From positions 1-9,971 of the forward strand of contig JAZKZE010000173.1 in assembly GCA_045612485.1 (NCBI GenBank): a DNA stretch of 9,971 nt, in the 5' to 3' direction. Of this stretch, positions 1 through 7,042 are shown in pieces; position 1 is the first letter of the stretch, and the number at the start of each line of letters is the position of its first letter. The position numbers and the translations under genes are program-made. The DNA comes from RGIG5327 sp045612485 (lineage in GTDB: Bacteria; Verrucomicrobiota; Lentisphaeria; Victivallales; UBA1829). Under the pieces are notes generated by a model. It saw only the letters and a list, made by a program, of their open reading frames with translations. It made no database searches and had not been told where the DNA came from.

Positions 1-1
1 T

Positions 2-25
2 ACGCTCACAATTCCTTGTGAGCGT
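2..25. repeat. Perfect 10-bp inverted repeat with TTCC centre
   Basis: ACGCTCACAA (2-11) is followed by TTCC and then by its exact reverse complement TTGTGAGCGT (16-25). It could fold as a stable tetraloop hairpin or act as a protein-binding dyad. No T-run follows on the plus strand, so it is not a classical plus-strand terminator. The minus-strand side is cut by the window edge, so its role cannot be settled here. Confidence 0.7.
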
Positions 26-147
26 CCGCAAGAAAATGCCCTGCGGTTCATTCGCACATCCACTGCGCGCTGGTTGGCAACCGCCTCGCCTGGCAACCGA
101 ACATTTCTCTTTTTTCCATGATTTTATGGGACAGCTGTGGAAAAAAC

Positions 148-175
148 TTGAAAAATAAATTTTCAGGTGTATTTT
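148..175 (+). promoter_or_regulatory. Possible promoter of the aldolase operon
   Basis: TTGAAA at 148-153 and TATTTT at 170-175 are separated by 16 bp, resembling a weak sigma70-type promoter about 30 bp before the aldolase start. A 6-bp dyad (TGAAAA 149-154 with TTTTCA 160-165) overlaps it and could be an operator. In A/T-rich DNA such matches arise easily, so this is only a candidate. Confidence 0.3.
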
Positions 176-203
176 TACAGAAAAAAACTTTTGGAGTATT
201 TTT

Positions 204-839
204 ATGTTTCCTTATGCTGAAGAAAGAGAAAAAGTCGCCTCCTTCATGCGGCGTCTTTACAGACAGTTCCTTACCACAACTTCCGGCGGAAATATCTCCT
301 GCCGTACTTCCGACGGAAATATCGTCATAACTGCCTCCCAATCCGATAAAGGCGAACAGACAAAAGAAAATGTGGGAATCGTTACTCTGGACGGGGAAAA
401 TCTGACAAAAGAGTTGAAATTAAGCATTGAAACAAGTCTGCATCTTGCCATATATAAAGCAAGAAAAGATGTTTGTGCCATCGTTCACGCCCATCCCGTT
501 ACTGCCACTTTTTTCTGTGCTGCGAAAAACTGTGAACTCAATACCCATCTTACCGCAGAAGCCTACGCTGTCGCCGGAGATGTGGTAAAGATCCCCTACG
601 CTCTTATGGGAACAAAAGCTCTTGCAGAACTTACCGCCGAAAAAATGCGCTTTTTTGATTGCGGCTTAATGGAAAATCATGGTGTCATCACAGTGGGGAA
701 AGATCTTCTTTCTGCCTTCGATCGTATGGAACTGCTGGAAAATGCGGCAAAACAGACCATTATGGCTTATACCATTGGTGCCAACTCACTTTCAAAAGAA
801 CAGCTGGATGAACTGGACCGTTACACAGGAAGAAAATGA
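204..839 (+). CDS. Class II aldolase/adducin family protein (L-fuculose-phosphate aldolase-like)
   Basis: A 211-residue cytoplasmic protein, close to the roughly 215 residues of FucA-type aldolases. Visible family marks are the phosphate-binding TSGGNIS at 26-32, a glutamate at E76 in SIETSLH that corresponds to the catalytic Glu of FucA, the zinc-binding pair in HAHP (H95, H97) and the third zinc ligand in MENHG (H159). Members cleave sugar phosphates such as fuculose-1-phosphate or rhamnulose-1-phosphate to DHAP and an aldehyde, or act as epimerases or decarboxylases on related substrates. The exact substrate cannot be read from sequence. The start at 204 is supported by GGAG at 193-196, seven bases upstream. 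Its TGA overlaps the ATG of the next gene (ATGA), implying translational coupling with the 634-residue protein. Family assignment is firm; the specific enzyme is open. Confidence 0.88.
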   Translation: MFPYAEEREKVASFMRRLYRQFLTTTSGGNISCRTSDGNIVITASQSDKGEQTKENVGIVTLDGENLTKELKLSIETSLHLAIYKARKDVCAIVHAHPVTATFFCAAKNCELNTHLTAEAYAVAGDVVKIPYALMGTKALAELTAEKMRFFDCGLMENHGVITVGKDLLSAFDRMELLENAAKQTIMAYTIGANSLSKEQLDELDRYTGRK

Positions 840-2740
840 GCGTTATGAAGAAAATACTTTCTCTTTTACTCTCTTCAGAAGAAAACAAGACGCATTTTTT
901 CAAAATAGAAAAATGGGATGAAGAAACGGAAAAAATCCTTACAGACGGTTCTTTAGCAGATCTTTGCAGAAAAAAATCCCTTACCGTTTTTCTGGAAACA
1001 ACGGAAAACAATAATATCCTGCCCGATGCATGGAGAATTTTTACTGCGGAAAAAATTTCTTCCCTTCCGGCAGGAACGATCCTTGATCCTTACAAACTTT
1101 CCTGTTCTTCTCTGACTCTTCCCTCCTGGAAAGTCCTTTTTTATGCGGGAAAAGTTGCCGGATACAATGATCTTTATTTCGGTATGCCGGAAGAAAAAAT
1201 ACCGCTTCTTTATGAACACCCAAAGTATAAAAAACTGCATATTGCCTTATTTCCTTTTTCCTCCTTTGTCACAAGCCGTTTCGCCCCCTATTGCAAATGG
1301 AAAGTTCTCTGGGAATATTTTACAGCTCTTTCCGCAGAAGAGCCTGTTATCAAAACAGCTTATGATAAAAATTCCCCCCTTCCGCGGGATGCAGAGGAAC
1401 TTTGCCGGCAGAAAATATATTCCACCATCCGCAATATCTTTTTATACAGGGAAAACGGTATTTTACGGGTGGCGGAAGGGTATTCCGGCGAGATCCTTGC
1501 CGACGGTACCCAGCCTTACCGGAAAAGGGAAAGAAGCGACTGTGTGATGGAAACTGCCGCCGCCCTTGCTGTGGATTCCCTTCTCGGCGGAGATCCGGAA
1601 CATGGAAAAACGGCGCAGGAGATCATCTCCCGGCTCTGCAATGATCCGGACAATACCGCTTTAGCTCCGGAGGATCCCTGTTACAGTCTTATGCAGTTTT
1701 ACGAAAATACTCTTACCTACTATACTTCCGGCAACTCCATTGCCGCACTGTTGCTTGCCGTTACGCAGAAAGACTCCCGGTATATCCTCCACACTCTGCG
1801 GATGATGTTTGCCATACTGCGGGTCACCGGTACGCAAGGATATGCTCCCCATTACTTTACAGTACCAAATTCTTTCAAAGAGCATAACTGGGATCATTTT
1901 GCCAGAGAACCTTTCTTCTATCCCTGTCCCCACAGGCAGGCCGCCGTATGGAGTATGTTCCTTGCAGCATGGAAAGTTACAAAATATCCGCCGTTTCTGG
2001 AAAAAGCCAAGCTGGGGATTTACAAACTTATGGAAGTTTATCCGGAATTAAAATGGATGAACGATTATTCCGGCGAACCGGTAAAAATGCTCCGTCCCCT
2101 CTCCTTCCTCTACCGGCTGGAGAAAACCCCTGAACATAAAGAATATCTGGAAAGAGTTGTTTCCCACATTGAAAGTCTTATGGATGCTTCCGGAGCAGTA
2201 AAAGCCTCTCAGGATCATCCGGAAAACGCTCTGTTCCCGCCGCCCCGTTCCAATGAGGAGTACGGCACAAGGGAAGCATCTCTCACCCAGACGGAAAAAG
2301 ATCCCTGCTGCGATCTTCTTTATACCCAGGTGTTTGCCTTTGCCGGACTGCATGAAGCTTATATGGCAACCGGAGAGGAAAAATATAAACGCCTTGCCGA
2401 TAAAGCAGCCTCCTTCCTCATCCGTACCCAGACCGTTTCAGAAAAACATAAAGAACTTTCCGGTATGTGGATGCGTTCCTTTGATTTTGAAACATGGGAA
2501 TATTACGGAAGTTCCGCAGACCGGATATGGGGGGCATGGTGTATAGAAAGCGGCTGGGAAAATGCTCCCGCAGCTATGATTTTTTCTTTACGGAAAGCCA
2601 ATAAAGGATTATTTGATCTTCTGCCGCCTGATGGAGCGTGGAGCAGGTATCTTCCCCGGGTTGCAGAAGAGATGTCAAAAGTTTATCCGGTAAATATGGA
2701 AGCAGGAAAGAGATCGGCCGCTCCGGGAGATGACCGATGA
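836..2740 (+). CDS. Uncharacterised protein, probably six-hairpin (alpha/alpha-barrel) carbohydrate-active type
   Basis: 634 residues with no signal peptide or obvious membrane segment, so probably cytoplasmic. I do not recognise a named family. From about residue 190 onward the protein is a series of amphipathic helices rich in aromatic residues (for example 284-345, 368-402, 420-450, 492-530), the pattern of alpha/alpha-toroid glycosidases and lyases. The C-terminal part has a W/Y/D-rich stretch, WEYYGSSADRIWGAWCIESGW at 554-574, that resembles end regions of six-hairpin glycoside hydrolases. The first 180 residues look like a separate less helical domain. No catalytic acid can be named with confidence. 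The start at 836 lies in an ATGA overlap with the aldolase gene and has AGGA at 827-830; M4 (position 845) is an alternative. The operon with a sugar-phosphate aldolase supports a carbohydrate role, which is inference. It ends in another ATGA overlap. Confidence 0.75.
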   Translation: MSVMKKILSLLLSSEENKTHFFKIEKWDEETEKILTDGSLADLCRKKSLTVFLETTENNNILPDAWRIFTAEKISSLPAGTILDPYKLSCSSLTLPSWKVLFYAGKVAGYNDLYFGMPEEKIPLLYEHPKYKKLHIALFPFSSFVTSRFAPYCKWKVLWEYFTALSAEEPVIKTAYDKNSPLPRDAEELCRQKIYSTIRNIFLYRENGILRVAEGYSGEILADGTQPYRKRERSDCVMETAAALAVDSLLGGDPEHGKTAQEIISRLCNDPDNTALAPEDPCYSLMQFYENTLTYYTSGNSIAALLLAVTQKDSRYILHTLRMMFAILRVTGTQGYAPHYFTVPNSFKEHNWDHFAREPFFYPCPHRQAAVWSMFLAAWKVTKYPPFLEKAKLGIYKLMEVYPELKWMNDYSGEPVKMLRPLSFLYRLEKTPEHKEYLERVVSHIESLMDASGAVKASQDHPENALFPPPRSNEEYGTREASLTQTEKDPCCDLLYTQVFAFAGLHEAYMATGEEKYKRLADKAASFLIRTQTVSEKHKELSGMWMRSFDFETWEYYGSSADRIWGAWCIESGWENAPAAMIFSLRKANKGLFDLLPPDGAWSRYLPRVAEEMSKVYPVNMEAGKRSAAPGDDR

Positions 2741-3366
2741 TTCTTGCCCCTGCAGTTATTTTTCTTTTTCTGCCCTGCATTTTCTGGATCAGTGCAGACA
2801 GAATGGAAACATTTCCTGCAGGAAAGATTTTACGCAGTATCACTTTTCTTTTCATCACCCTTCTGGAAACTGCCGGAGGGGTCCTTCTATATTTTGTGAG
2901 TTTCCTGGGGGATAATTATGATTACGGTAAACGGGTGCATGATATTCTGAAAATATGGGAAGAAGATCCTTCAAAGAGTATTATATTCCCACCGGAAAAA
3001 GAATATCTCCTCTGTATTTCCATTGCTGTATGTGTCCTCTTTTTGTCCGCCGTGATCACAACCGCGTTTCTAGCGGTAAAACCCCATAAAAACAGATATC
3101 TTTTCCTTTATATCCTCCTTCCGCTCCTTGCTTTTCCTGTGACATATTTCTCTTTGCGTATCCATAAGGAAAGGAAAGAAGATCAGTATTTCTTCCATTA
3201 CCTTTCCCGCACGGAAAAAATCCTCCACGATTCCCGGTGCAGTAAAGAAAAAAAGATGCAGTTTATCCGTTCCTGCCGGGAGAATTTTCCGGTAACTTAC
3301 GAAAAGCCGCTGTGGAAAAATATAAACTCCTTCCCTGAAAAATTTGAAAAGGGTTTGGAAAAATAA
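2737..3366 (+). CDS. Hypothetical membrane protein with about four TM helices
   Basis: 209 residues that I cannot assign to a family. Hydrophobic segments lie at about 3-19, 33-57, 89-113 and 120-140. They are followed by a charged C-terminal tail of some 65 residues (Lys/Arg/Glu-rich, with cysteines at 168 and 180) that would be soluble. Between TM2 and TM3 is an acidic/basic loop (about 58-88). The start is fixed by GGGAG at 2725-2729, seven bases upstream, and by the ATGA overlap with the preceding gene, so this is the third cistron of a coupled operon. A membrane partner or local accessory of the six-hairpin-like protein is possible, but nothing in the sequence proves it. It is followed within 30 bp by a terminator. 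Confidence 0.7.
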   Translation: MILAPAVIFLFLPCIFWISADRMETFPAGKILRSITFLFITLLETAGGVLLYFVSFLGDNYDYGKRVHDILKIWEEDPSKSIIFPPEKEYLLCISIAVCVLFLSAVITTAFLAVKPHKNRYLFLYILLPLLAFPVTYFSLRIHKERKEDQYFFHYLSRTEKILHDSRCSKEKKMQFIRSCRENFPVTYEKPLWKNINSFPEKFEKGLEK

Positions 3367-3380
3367 TTTTTTCTTCAGAA

Positions 3381-3426
3381 CACAAAAAAACGGAGAGAAG
3401 GATCTCCACTCTCTCCGTACTTTTCT
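3381..3426. terminator. Bidirectional intrinsic terminator between convergent genes
   Basis: The hairpin CGGAGAGA (3391-3398) pairs with TCTCTCCG (3410-3417), an 8-bp stem with an 11-nt loop. On the plus strand it runs into a T-rich tract (TACTTTTCT). Read on the minus strand it is followed by seven Ts (complement of 3384-3390). It sits between the stop of the membrane-protein gene and the stop of the convergent oxidoreductase gene, the expected place for a shared terminator. Confidence 0.8.
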
Positions 3427-3446
3427 GTACTTTTCCGTACTTTTCT
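3417..3446. repeat. Three tandem 10-bp repeats (GTACTTTTCY)
   Basis: GTACTTTTCT, GTACTTTTCC and GTACTTTTCT follow head to tail, with one mismatch, directly beside the terminator hairpin and inside the 3' region of the minus-strand oxidoreductase transcript. They provide extra T-rich tracts for plus-strand termination. Probably a small slippage expansion. Confidence 0.75.
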
Positions 3447-3454
3447 AAAGGTCT

Positions 3455-4681
3455 TTATTCTTCTGTAAAGGCAACCTTCATAAATTTGCCGGTATCCGCA
3501 GATTCTCTTGCGGCAATACAGGTAAGGGTACTCATGATCCCGTCCCCTTTGATCAGGTCGGTAATACCCCGTTCACCGGTTCTCATGGTATGGATGAAAC
3601 TTGCCACAAGCTGTCTGTCTCCTCCGTAGTGAGAGAGTTTGCCGCCATTGACTTTGTAATTGACAATGTCCATATTCACAGAAGACATATAGCAGAGTGT
3701 ACCGTGATTGAAGTCAATATCCAGAGAACCCAGACTTCCCACAAATCTTGCTCCTCTGCGGCAGGCTCCGCAGCTGGCAATAAAGTTCTGGGTATGAGTG
3801 ATCTGCACACCGTTTGTACCTTTTATGATGCAGGAACCCATATCCTCAATGGCAATATCTTTCGATACTGCACAAAGGCGTTTCCGCAGAAATTCCCCGT
3901 CGGGAGTGCGGATGGTGGTAAGATGGTCAAGGGCATCTTCATAGGATTCCGCCATGCCTCTTTCATTGAAACGGAAAGTGGGACCATGCTGACAGGTATA
4001 TCTGTCAGGACAGCTGTCACAGGTCTGCTCATAGGCTTTGTCCCCCACATAGTGGATCTTGGCACGCATGGCACATACTTCCGCCGGAACGGTTTTCGCC
4101 AGATAGAGCATATAGTCGATATCGTGGACTGCTTTCTGCATGAACATTCCACCGGTTTTGTCCGCATCACGGAACCAGGTGGTAAAGTAAACTTCCCCGT
4201 CGGTATCTTCAAAACCCACCACCTGGCAAACTTTACCGATCTTACCGCTTTCAATGATCTTTTTTGCCTCCTGGGTCAGGGGGCATAGACGCATGGGAAG
4301 GGAGACCTGGATGGGGGTGGAAGAGTTTTTGAAGGTATTGTAAAGTTTGTTCACCTGGGCAAAGTCGATGGCAACAGGTTTTTCGATATAGAGGGGAACA
4401 TGGAGTTTTTCCAGTTCACAGGCTATATCGGTGTGGGAGGCACAATAGGTACCTATAATGATCCCGTCCATCTTCGGGGCGGAAGCAATGAAACTTGCCA
4501 CATCCGGAGTGTAAATGCAGTTTTCCGCCACTTTCACACCCTTCTGTGCCATACGCGCCTTGGAACCGGGCACATTCATGTCCATAACGGCAACCACTTC
4601 ATATTCGTCGCCGTAAACACTTAAATAACTCGCAATGGTAGCTGCCTGAAGTCCGCAGCCGACAATACCGATCTTTAACAT
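3455..4681 (-). CDS. Gfo/Idh/MocA family oxidoreductase
   Basis: 408 residues with an N-terminal Rossmann nucleotide-binding fold: GIVGCG at 5-10, after a short beta strand. The family EKP motif is at 100-102, its lysine binding cofactor and substrate. H186-D187 in HDIDY is the usual catalytic/substrate-binding region of the C-terminal alpha/beta domain. Members use NAD(P) to oxidise or reduce sugars, inositols or sugar derivatives in the cytoplasm; the substrate here cannot be read. Residues 221-232 form CDSCPDRYTCQH and 304-307 form CGAC, a cysteine set found in a subgroup of the family and possibly structural metal ligands. CAGGAG lies seven bases or so upstream of the ATG. The gene follows the histidine kinase gene by 40 bp on the same strand without a terminator, so the two are probably co-transcribed. 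Confidence 0.9.
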   Translation of the reverse strand: MLKIGIVGCGLQAATIASYLSVYGDEYEVVAVMDMNVPGSKARMAQKGVKVAENCIYTPDVASFIASAPKMDGIIIGTYCASHTDIACELEKLHVPLYIEKPVAIDFAQVNKLYNTFKNSSTPIQVSLPMRLCPLTQEAKKIIESGKIGKVCQVVGFEDTDGEVYFTTWFRDADKTGGMFMQKAVHDIDYMLYLAKTVPAEVCAMRAKIHYVGDKAYEQTCDSCPDRYTCQHGPTFRFNERGMAESYEDALDHLTTIRTPDGEFLRKRLCAVSKDIAIEDMGSCIIKGTNGVQITHTQNFIASCGACRRGARFVGSLGSLDIDFNHGTLCYMSSVNMDIVNYKVNGGKLSHYGGDRQLVASFIHTMRTGERGITDLIKGDGIMSTLTCIAARESADTGKFMKVAFTEE

Positions 4682-4721
4682 TTTTACTCCTGTTTATGTC
4701 AAAATAAATTTGAAAGAATGG

Positions 4722-6908
4722 TTAAAATTCTGCAATTTTCCGGGAAATCATATCAATGGGATAAGGCTTCTGGATAAAGTTGGAGAACCCGGATTTCTTC
4801 AGGTTCATGATCGCATCATCCCTGTCGGAAGTCTGTGCCACGATGACCTTCACCTCCGGATTGATGGAGGCGAGCTGGAAGTAGGTATCCGAGGAAGTCA
4901 TGTACTTGGTGGAAATATCCAGCAGCACCCCTTTGATCTCTCCGGATTGTTCCGCATAAATATTGACAGCCTGGAACCCGTTTCCTGCCGGAATCACTTC
5001 ATAGCCGATCTTGCGGAAAAGTTTGGTCATGGTATCGCACAGCAGCGGATCATCAACGACCAGAAGCAATTTACCGGAACCTCTGACAATATCCTTTTCA
5101 TCAAAGTCAAGAGCATCGTTGACAGAACCTTCACTTCCGGAATTTTCCTTGGATTCAGGGAGGAAGAGTTTGAATACCGTCCCTCTGCCTTCCTGGGAGT
5201 TGATGTCCACATGACCGCCCAGTTCGTCAATAATGTTTGCTGTGGTACACAATCCCAGCCCCTTGTGCTGCAATTTATCCTTGGTGGTGAAGAAGGGATC
5301 GAAAACTTTTGCCTTCACATCCGGTTTCACACCGCTTCCGGAGTCGGAAACCAGCACGATCCAGTAGGCAGGTTCATCCTCAAAGGACTGACGGTAACGC
5401 ACAATTTTATCAATACTCACCCTTTCAGAAGGGATCTTTTCCACAGATACGGAAAGGATACCGCCCGGTTCTTTTCCGTCATCACGCACAAGCATAGCCT
5501 CTTCTGCATTGCGTACAATGTTCAGGAAGGCATAGAAAAGCCGGATGGGATTGGCAAGCACCCAGGAACGGGATTCGTTGAGAGATACTTCAATACTCAC
5601 TCTGGAGTCAAAGGTCTTCTGACAGATCCTCAGTACATACATGATCATTTCATTGAGGTCGATATGGGTCTTACTGAAAGAGGTTCCCGCCACAGCAGAC
5701 ATGTAAAGCTGGGGAATGATCCCGATCTGGGCAAGAGTGCTGCGCATGTAGGCAGTATAGGGGATAACATCACTTTCCCTTCCGCATTCTGCGGCAATAC
5801 TGTTTACCGAATCCATGGCATTACTGATATTTTCCATCATGGGGGAGGAATCCCGTTCCACAGACTCCAGAAGAGCATACATGGCACCGATCTTCTGATC
5901 CAGAATACGTCTTTCATCCGTAAGACAGAAAGAGGTCATATCGTCAAATTTCACCAGAAGTTCAAAGTAACCGGTTTTGTGTTCCACTGAAGCAAGAGGC
6001 ACACAGAGGATGTTCAGGGCGCGCAGAGGCCCGCGGTTCACGGCAACAAGCTCGTGATAGGTGTAGGTGCGTTTATTGGAATAGATCGCCTGATCGAAAA
6101 TGGGTTTGAGTTTGGCAAGATAGGGCAGAAGTTCATAAATATTTGCATCAAGGGCATCTTCCGCCTTTTTGTCAAAATACCGTTCAGCATTGAGGTTCCA
6201 GCTTTTGATGATCCCTTTGTTGCTGATGGTGATGATAATGGAGTCCAGTCCCTGCATGAGGGCATGCAGATTTGTATACTTCCCTTCCAGTGCCTGGGCA
6301 CGTTTCCGGAAGATCCACTCCCCGAAAAAGATCACAAAAATGATCCCGGCAAAAGTCACAATGATAAAAACGATAAGGATAACATAAACCGTCTGTACCA
6401 GAAGGACTTCCCGGTTCACATTGTCCTTGAGTTCCATCTCTATACCGTAAAGAACCTGTTCCGCAGTATCCATGACCTCCTTCATCTTCTGAAGGGAGTT
6501 GCCGTTTACCGCTTCATTCATCTTCTGGAAAACTCCGGGAGCTTTTATTCTGACATCCGAGTGCCGTTCAAGCTGACTCCAATATTTTTCCGCACGGTTC
6601 CTGGATGCCTGGATCTCCCTGTCCTGCTTTTCCGTATTTTTCTGCTGTCCTTCCGCTTTTGCCTTCTGCGCAGCATCCAGTTCTTTCATCGCCTCGTAAA
6701 CGATCCGGCATTCCAGACGGAAACCCTTTGTTGCAGAACTGACTTCCGCATATTCCGTTCCCAGGGATGTAATATTGAAATAGGCATAAAGGTTCAGTGA
6801 AACGATCAGCAGAAATGCCAATCCCATGACGATGTAGATAACACTCAACCCCATAGATGAGTTTTTTCCCAAAAGAAACGACATGAATTTCATCATTTTC
6901 TTCTTCAT
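4722..6908 (-). CDS. Hybrid sensor histidine kinase with C-terminal receiver; phosphoacceptor His apparently replaced by Arg
   Basis: 728 residues from the chosen ATG. Order: TM1 about 20-44; an extracytoplasmic, largely helical sensor region 45-166; TM2 about 168-196; PAS domain about 214-326; DHp helices about 331-411; HATPase domain about 414-584; receiver 613-728. In the HATPase the N-box Asn (N467 in NIVRNAEEAM), the G1 motif DSGSG (522-526), FDPFFTTK (536-543) and the GLGL box (550-553) are all present. The receiver keeps the acidic pair D619/D620, the phospho-accepting D664 and K714. The DHp helix aligns with the NtrB-type pattern LAGGIAHDFNN, but the histidine position reads R352 (ERDSS). 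An ATG at 6908 with AGGA about 10 bases upstream is preferred; an in-frame GTG at 6980 would add 24 residues of non-conserved character. No cognate regulator lies in the window. The oxidoreductase gene follows in the same operon. Confidence 0.88.
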   Translation of the reverse strand: MKKKMMKFMSFLLGKNSSMGLSVIYIVMGLAFLLIVSLNLYAYFNITSLGTEYAEVSSATKGFRLECRIVYEAMKELDAAQKAKAEGQQKNTEKQDREIQASRNRAEKYWSQLERHSDVRIKAPGVFQKMNEAVNGNSLQKMKEVMDTAEQVLYGIEMELKDNVNREVLLVQTVYVILIVFIIVTFAGIIFVIFFGEWIFRKRAQALEGKYTNLHALMQGLDSIIITISNKGIIKSWNLNAERYFDKKAEDALDANIYELLPYLAKLKPIFDQAIYSNKRTYTYHELVAVNRGPLRALNILCVPLASVEHKTGYFELLVKFDDMTSFCLTDERRILDQKIGAMYALLESVERDSSPMMENISNAMDSVNSIAAECGRESDVIPYTAYMRSTLAQIGIIPQLYMSAVAGTSFSKTHIDLNEMIMYVLRICQKTFDSRVSIEVSLNESRSWVLANPIRLFYAFLNIVRNAEEAMLVRDDGKEPGGILSVSVEKIPSERVSIDKIVRYRQSFEDEPAYWIVLVSDSGSGVKPDVKAKVFDPFFTTKDKLQHKGLGLCTTANIIDELGGHVDINSQEGRGTVFKLFLPESKENSGSEGSVNDALDFDEKDIVRGSGKLLLVVDDPLLCDTMTKLFRKIGYEVIPAGNGFQAVNIYAEQSGEIKGVLLDISTKYMTSSDTYFQLASINPEVKVIVAQTSDRDDAIMNLKKSGFSNFIQKPYPIDMISRKIAEF

Positions 6909-7018
6909 CTGGAGCTTTTCCTTTCTGTATTTTTCCGGCAGAGGAATCCTTCCGGCAGTGATTTTATGTTTACTTTGCACAACATTACTTTACACCCTTT
7001 TTATATAATTTACAAGAA

Positions 7019-7042
7019 TTTTGCAGTTTTTTTGCAAAAAAA
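7019..7042. repeat. A/T palindrome with overlapping inverted repeat (candidate operator)
   Basis: Seven Ts, GC and seven As form a perfect 16-bp palindrome at 7027-7042. Overlapping it, TTTTGCA (7019-7025) and TGCAAAA (7033-7039) form a 7-bp inverted repeat with a 7-bp spacer. The position, in the middle of a divergent intergenic region, suits an operator or an intrinsically bent DNA site. Confidence 0.5.

Larger units (their letters stand above)
1..203. other. Intergenic leader upstream of the aldolase operon
   Basis: No convincing gene is visible. Positions 1-110 are richer in G+C than 111-203. Two overlapping plus-strand frames stay open from the left edge (one to about 121, one to about 159), so the tail of an upstream gene cannot be excluded, but neither frame has a recognisable domain. 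The stretch holds a perfect inverted repeat at 2-25, a 5-bp inverted repeat directly abutting it (26-30 with 42-46), a 9-bp direct repeat TGGCAACCG at 75-83 and 91-99, and an A/T-rich promoter-like zone from about 140. Confidence 0.5.

Noticed and set aside
2..25. Intrinsic plus-strand terminator at the left-edge inverted repeat
   Set aside because: The stem is strong, but CCGCAAG rather than a T-run follows, so the termination signal is incomplete on the plus strand.
3590..4288. A 232-codon plus-strand open frame opposite the oxidoreductase gene
   Set aside because: The minus strand encodes a complete Gfo/Idh/MocA protein with all motifs, and the plus-strand frame has no recognisable domain.
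4710..5990. A 426-codon plus-strand open frame opposite the histidine kinase gene
   Set aside because: It is antisense to the HATPase and receiver domains, has no family features, and would run into the kinase operon. It is a by-product of codon bias.
6909..6980. GTG start at 6980 for the kinase (24 extra residues)
   Set aside because: The extra residues are polar and unlike a kinase N-terminus, the GTG lacks a well-spaced ribosome binding site, and the ATG at 6908 has AGGA upstream and leads straight to TM1. It remains possible.
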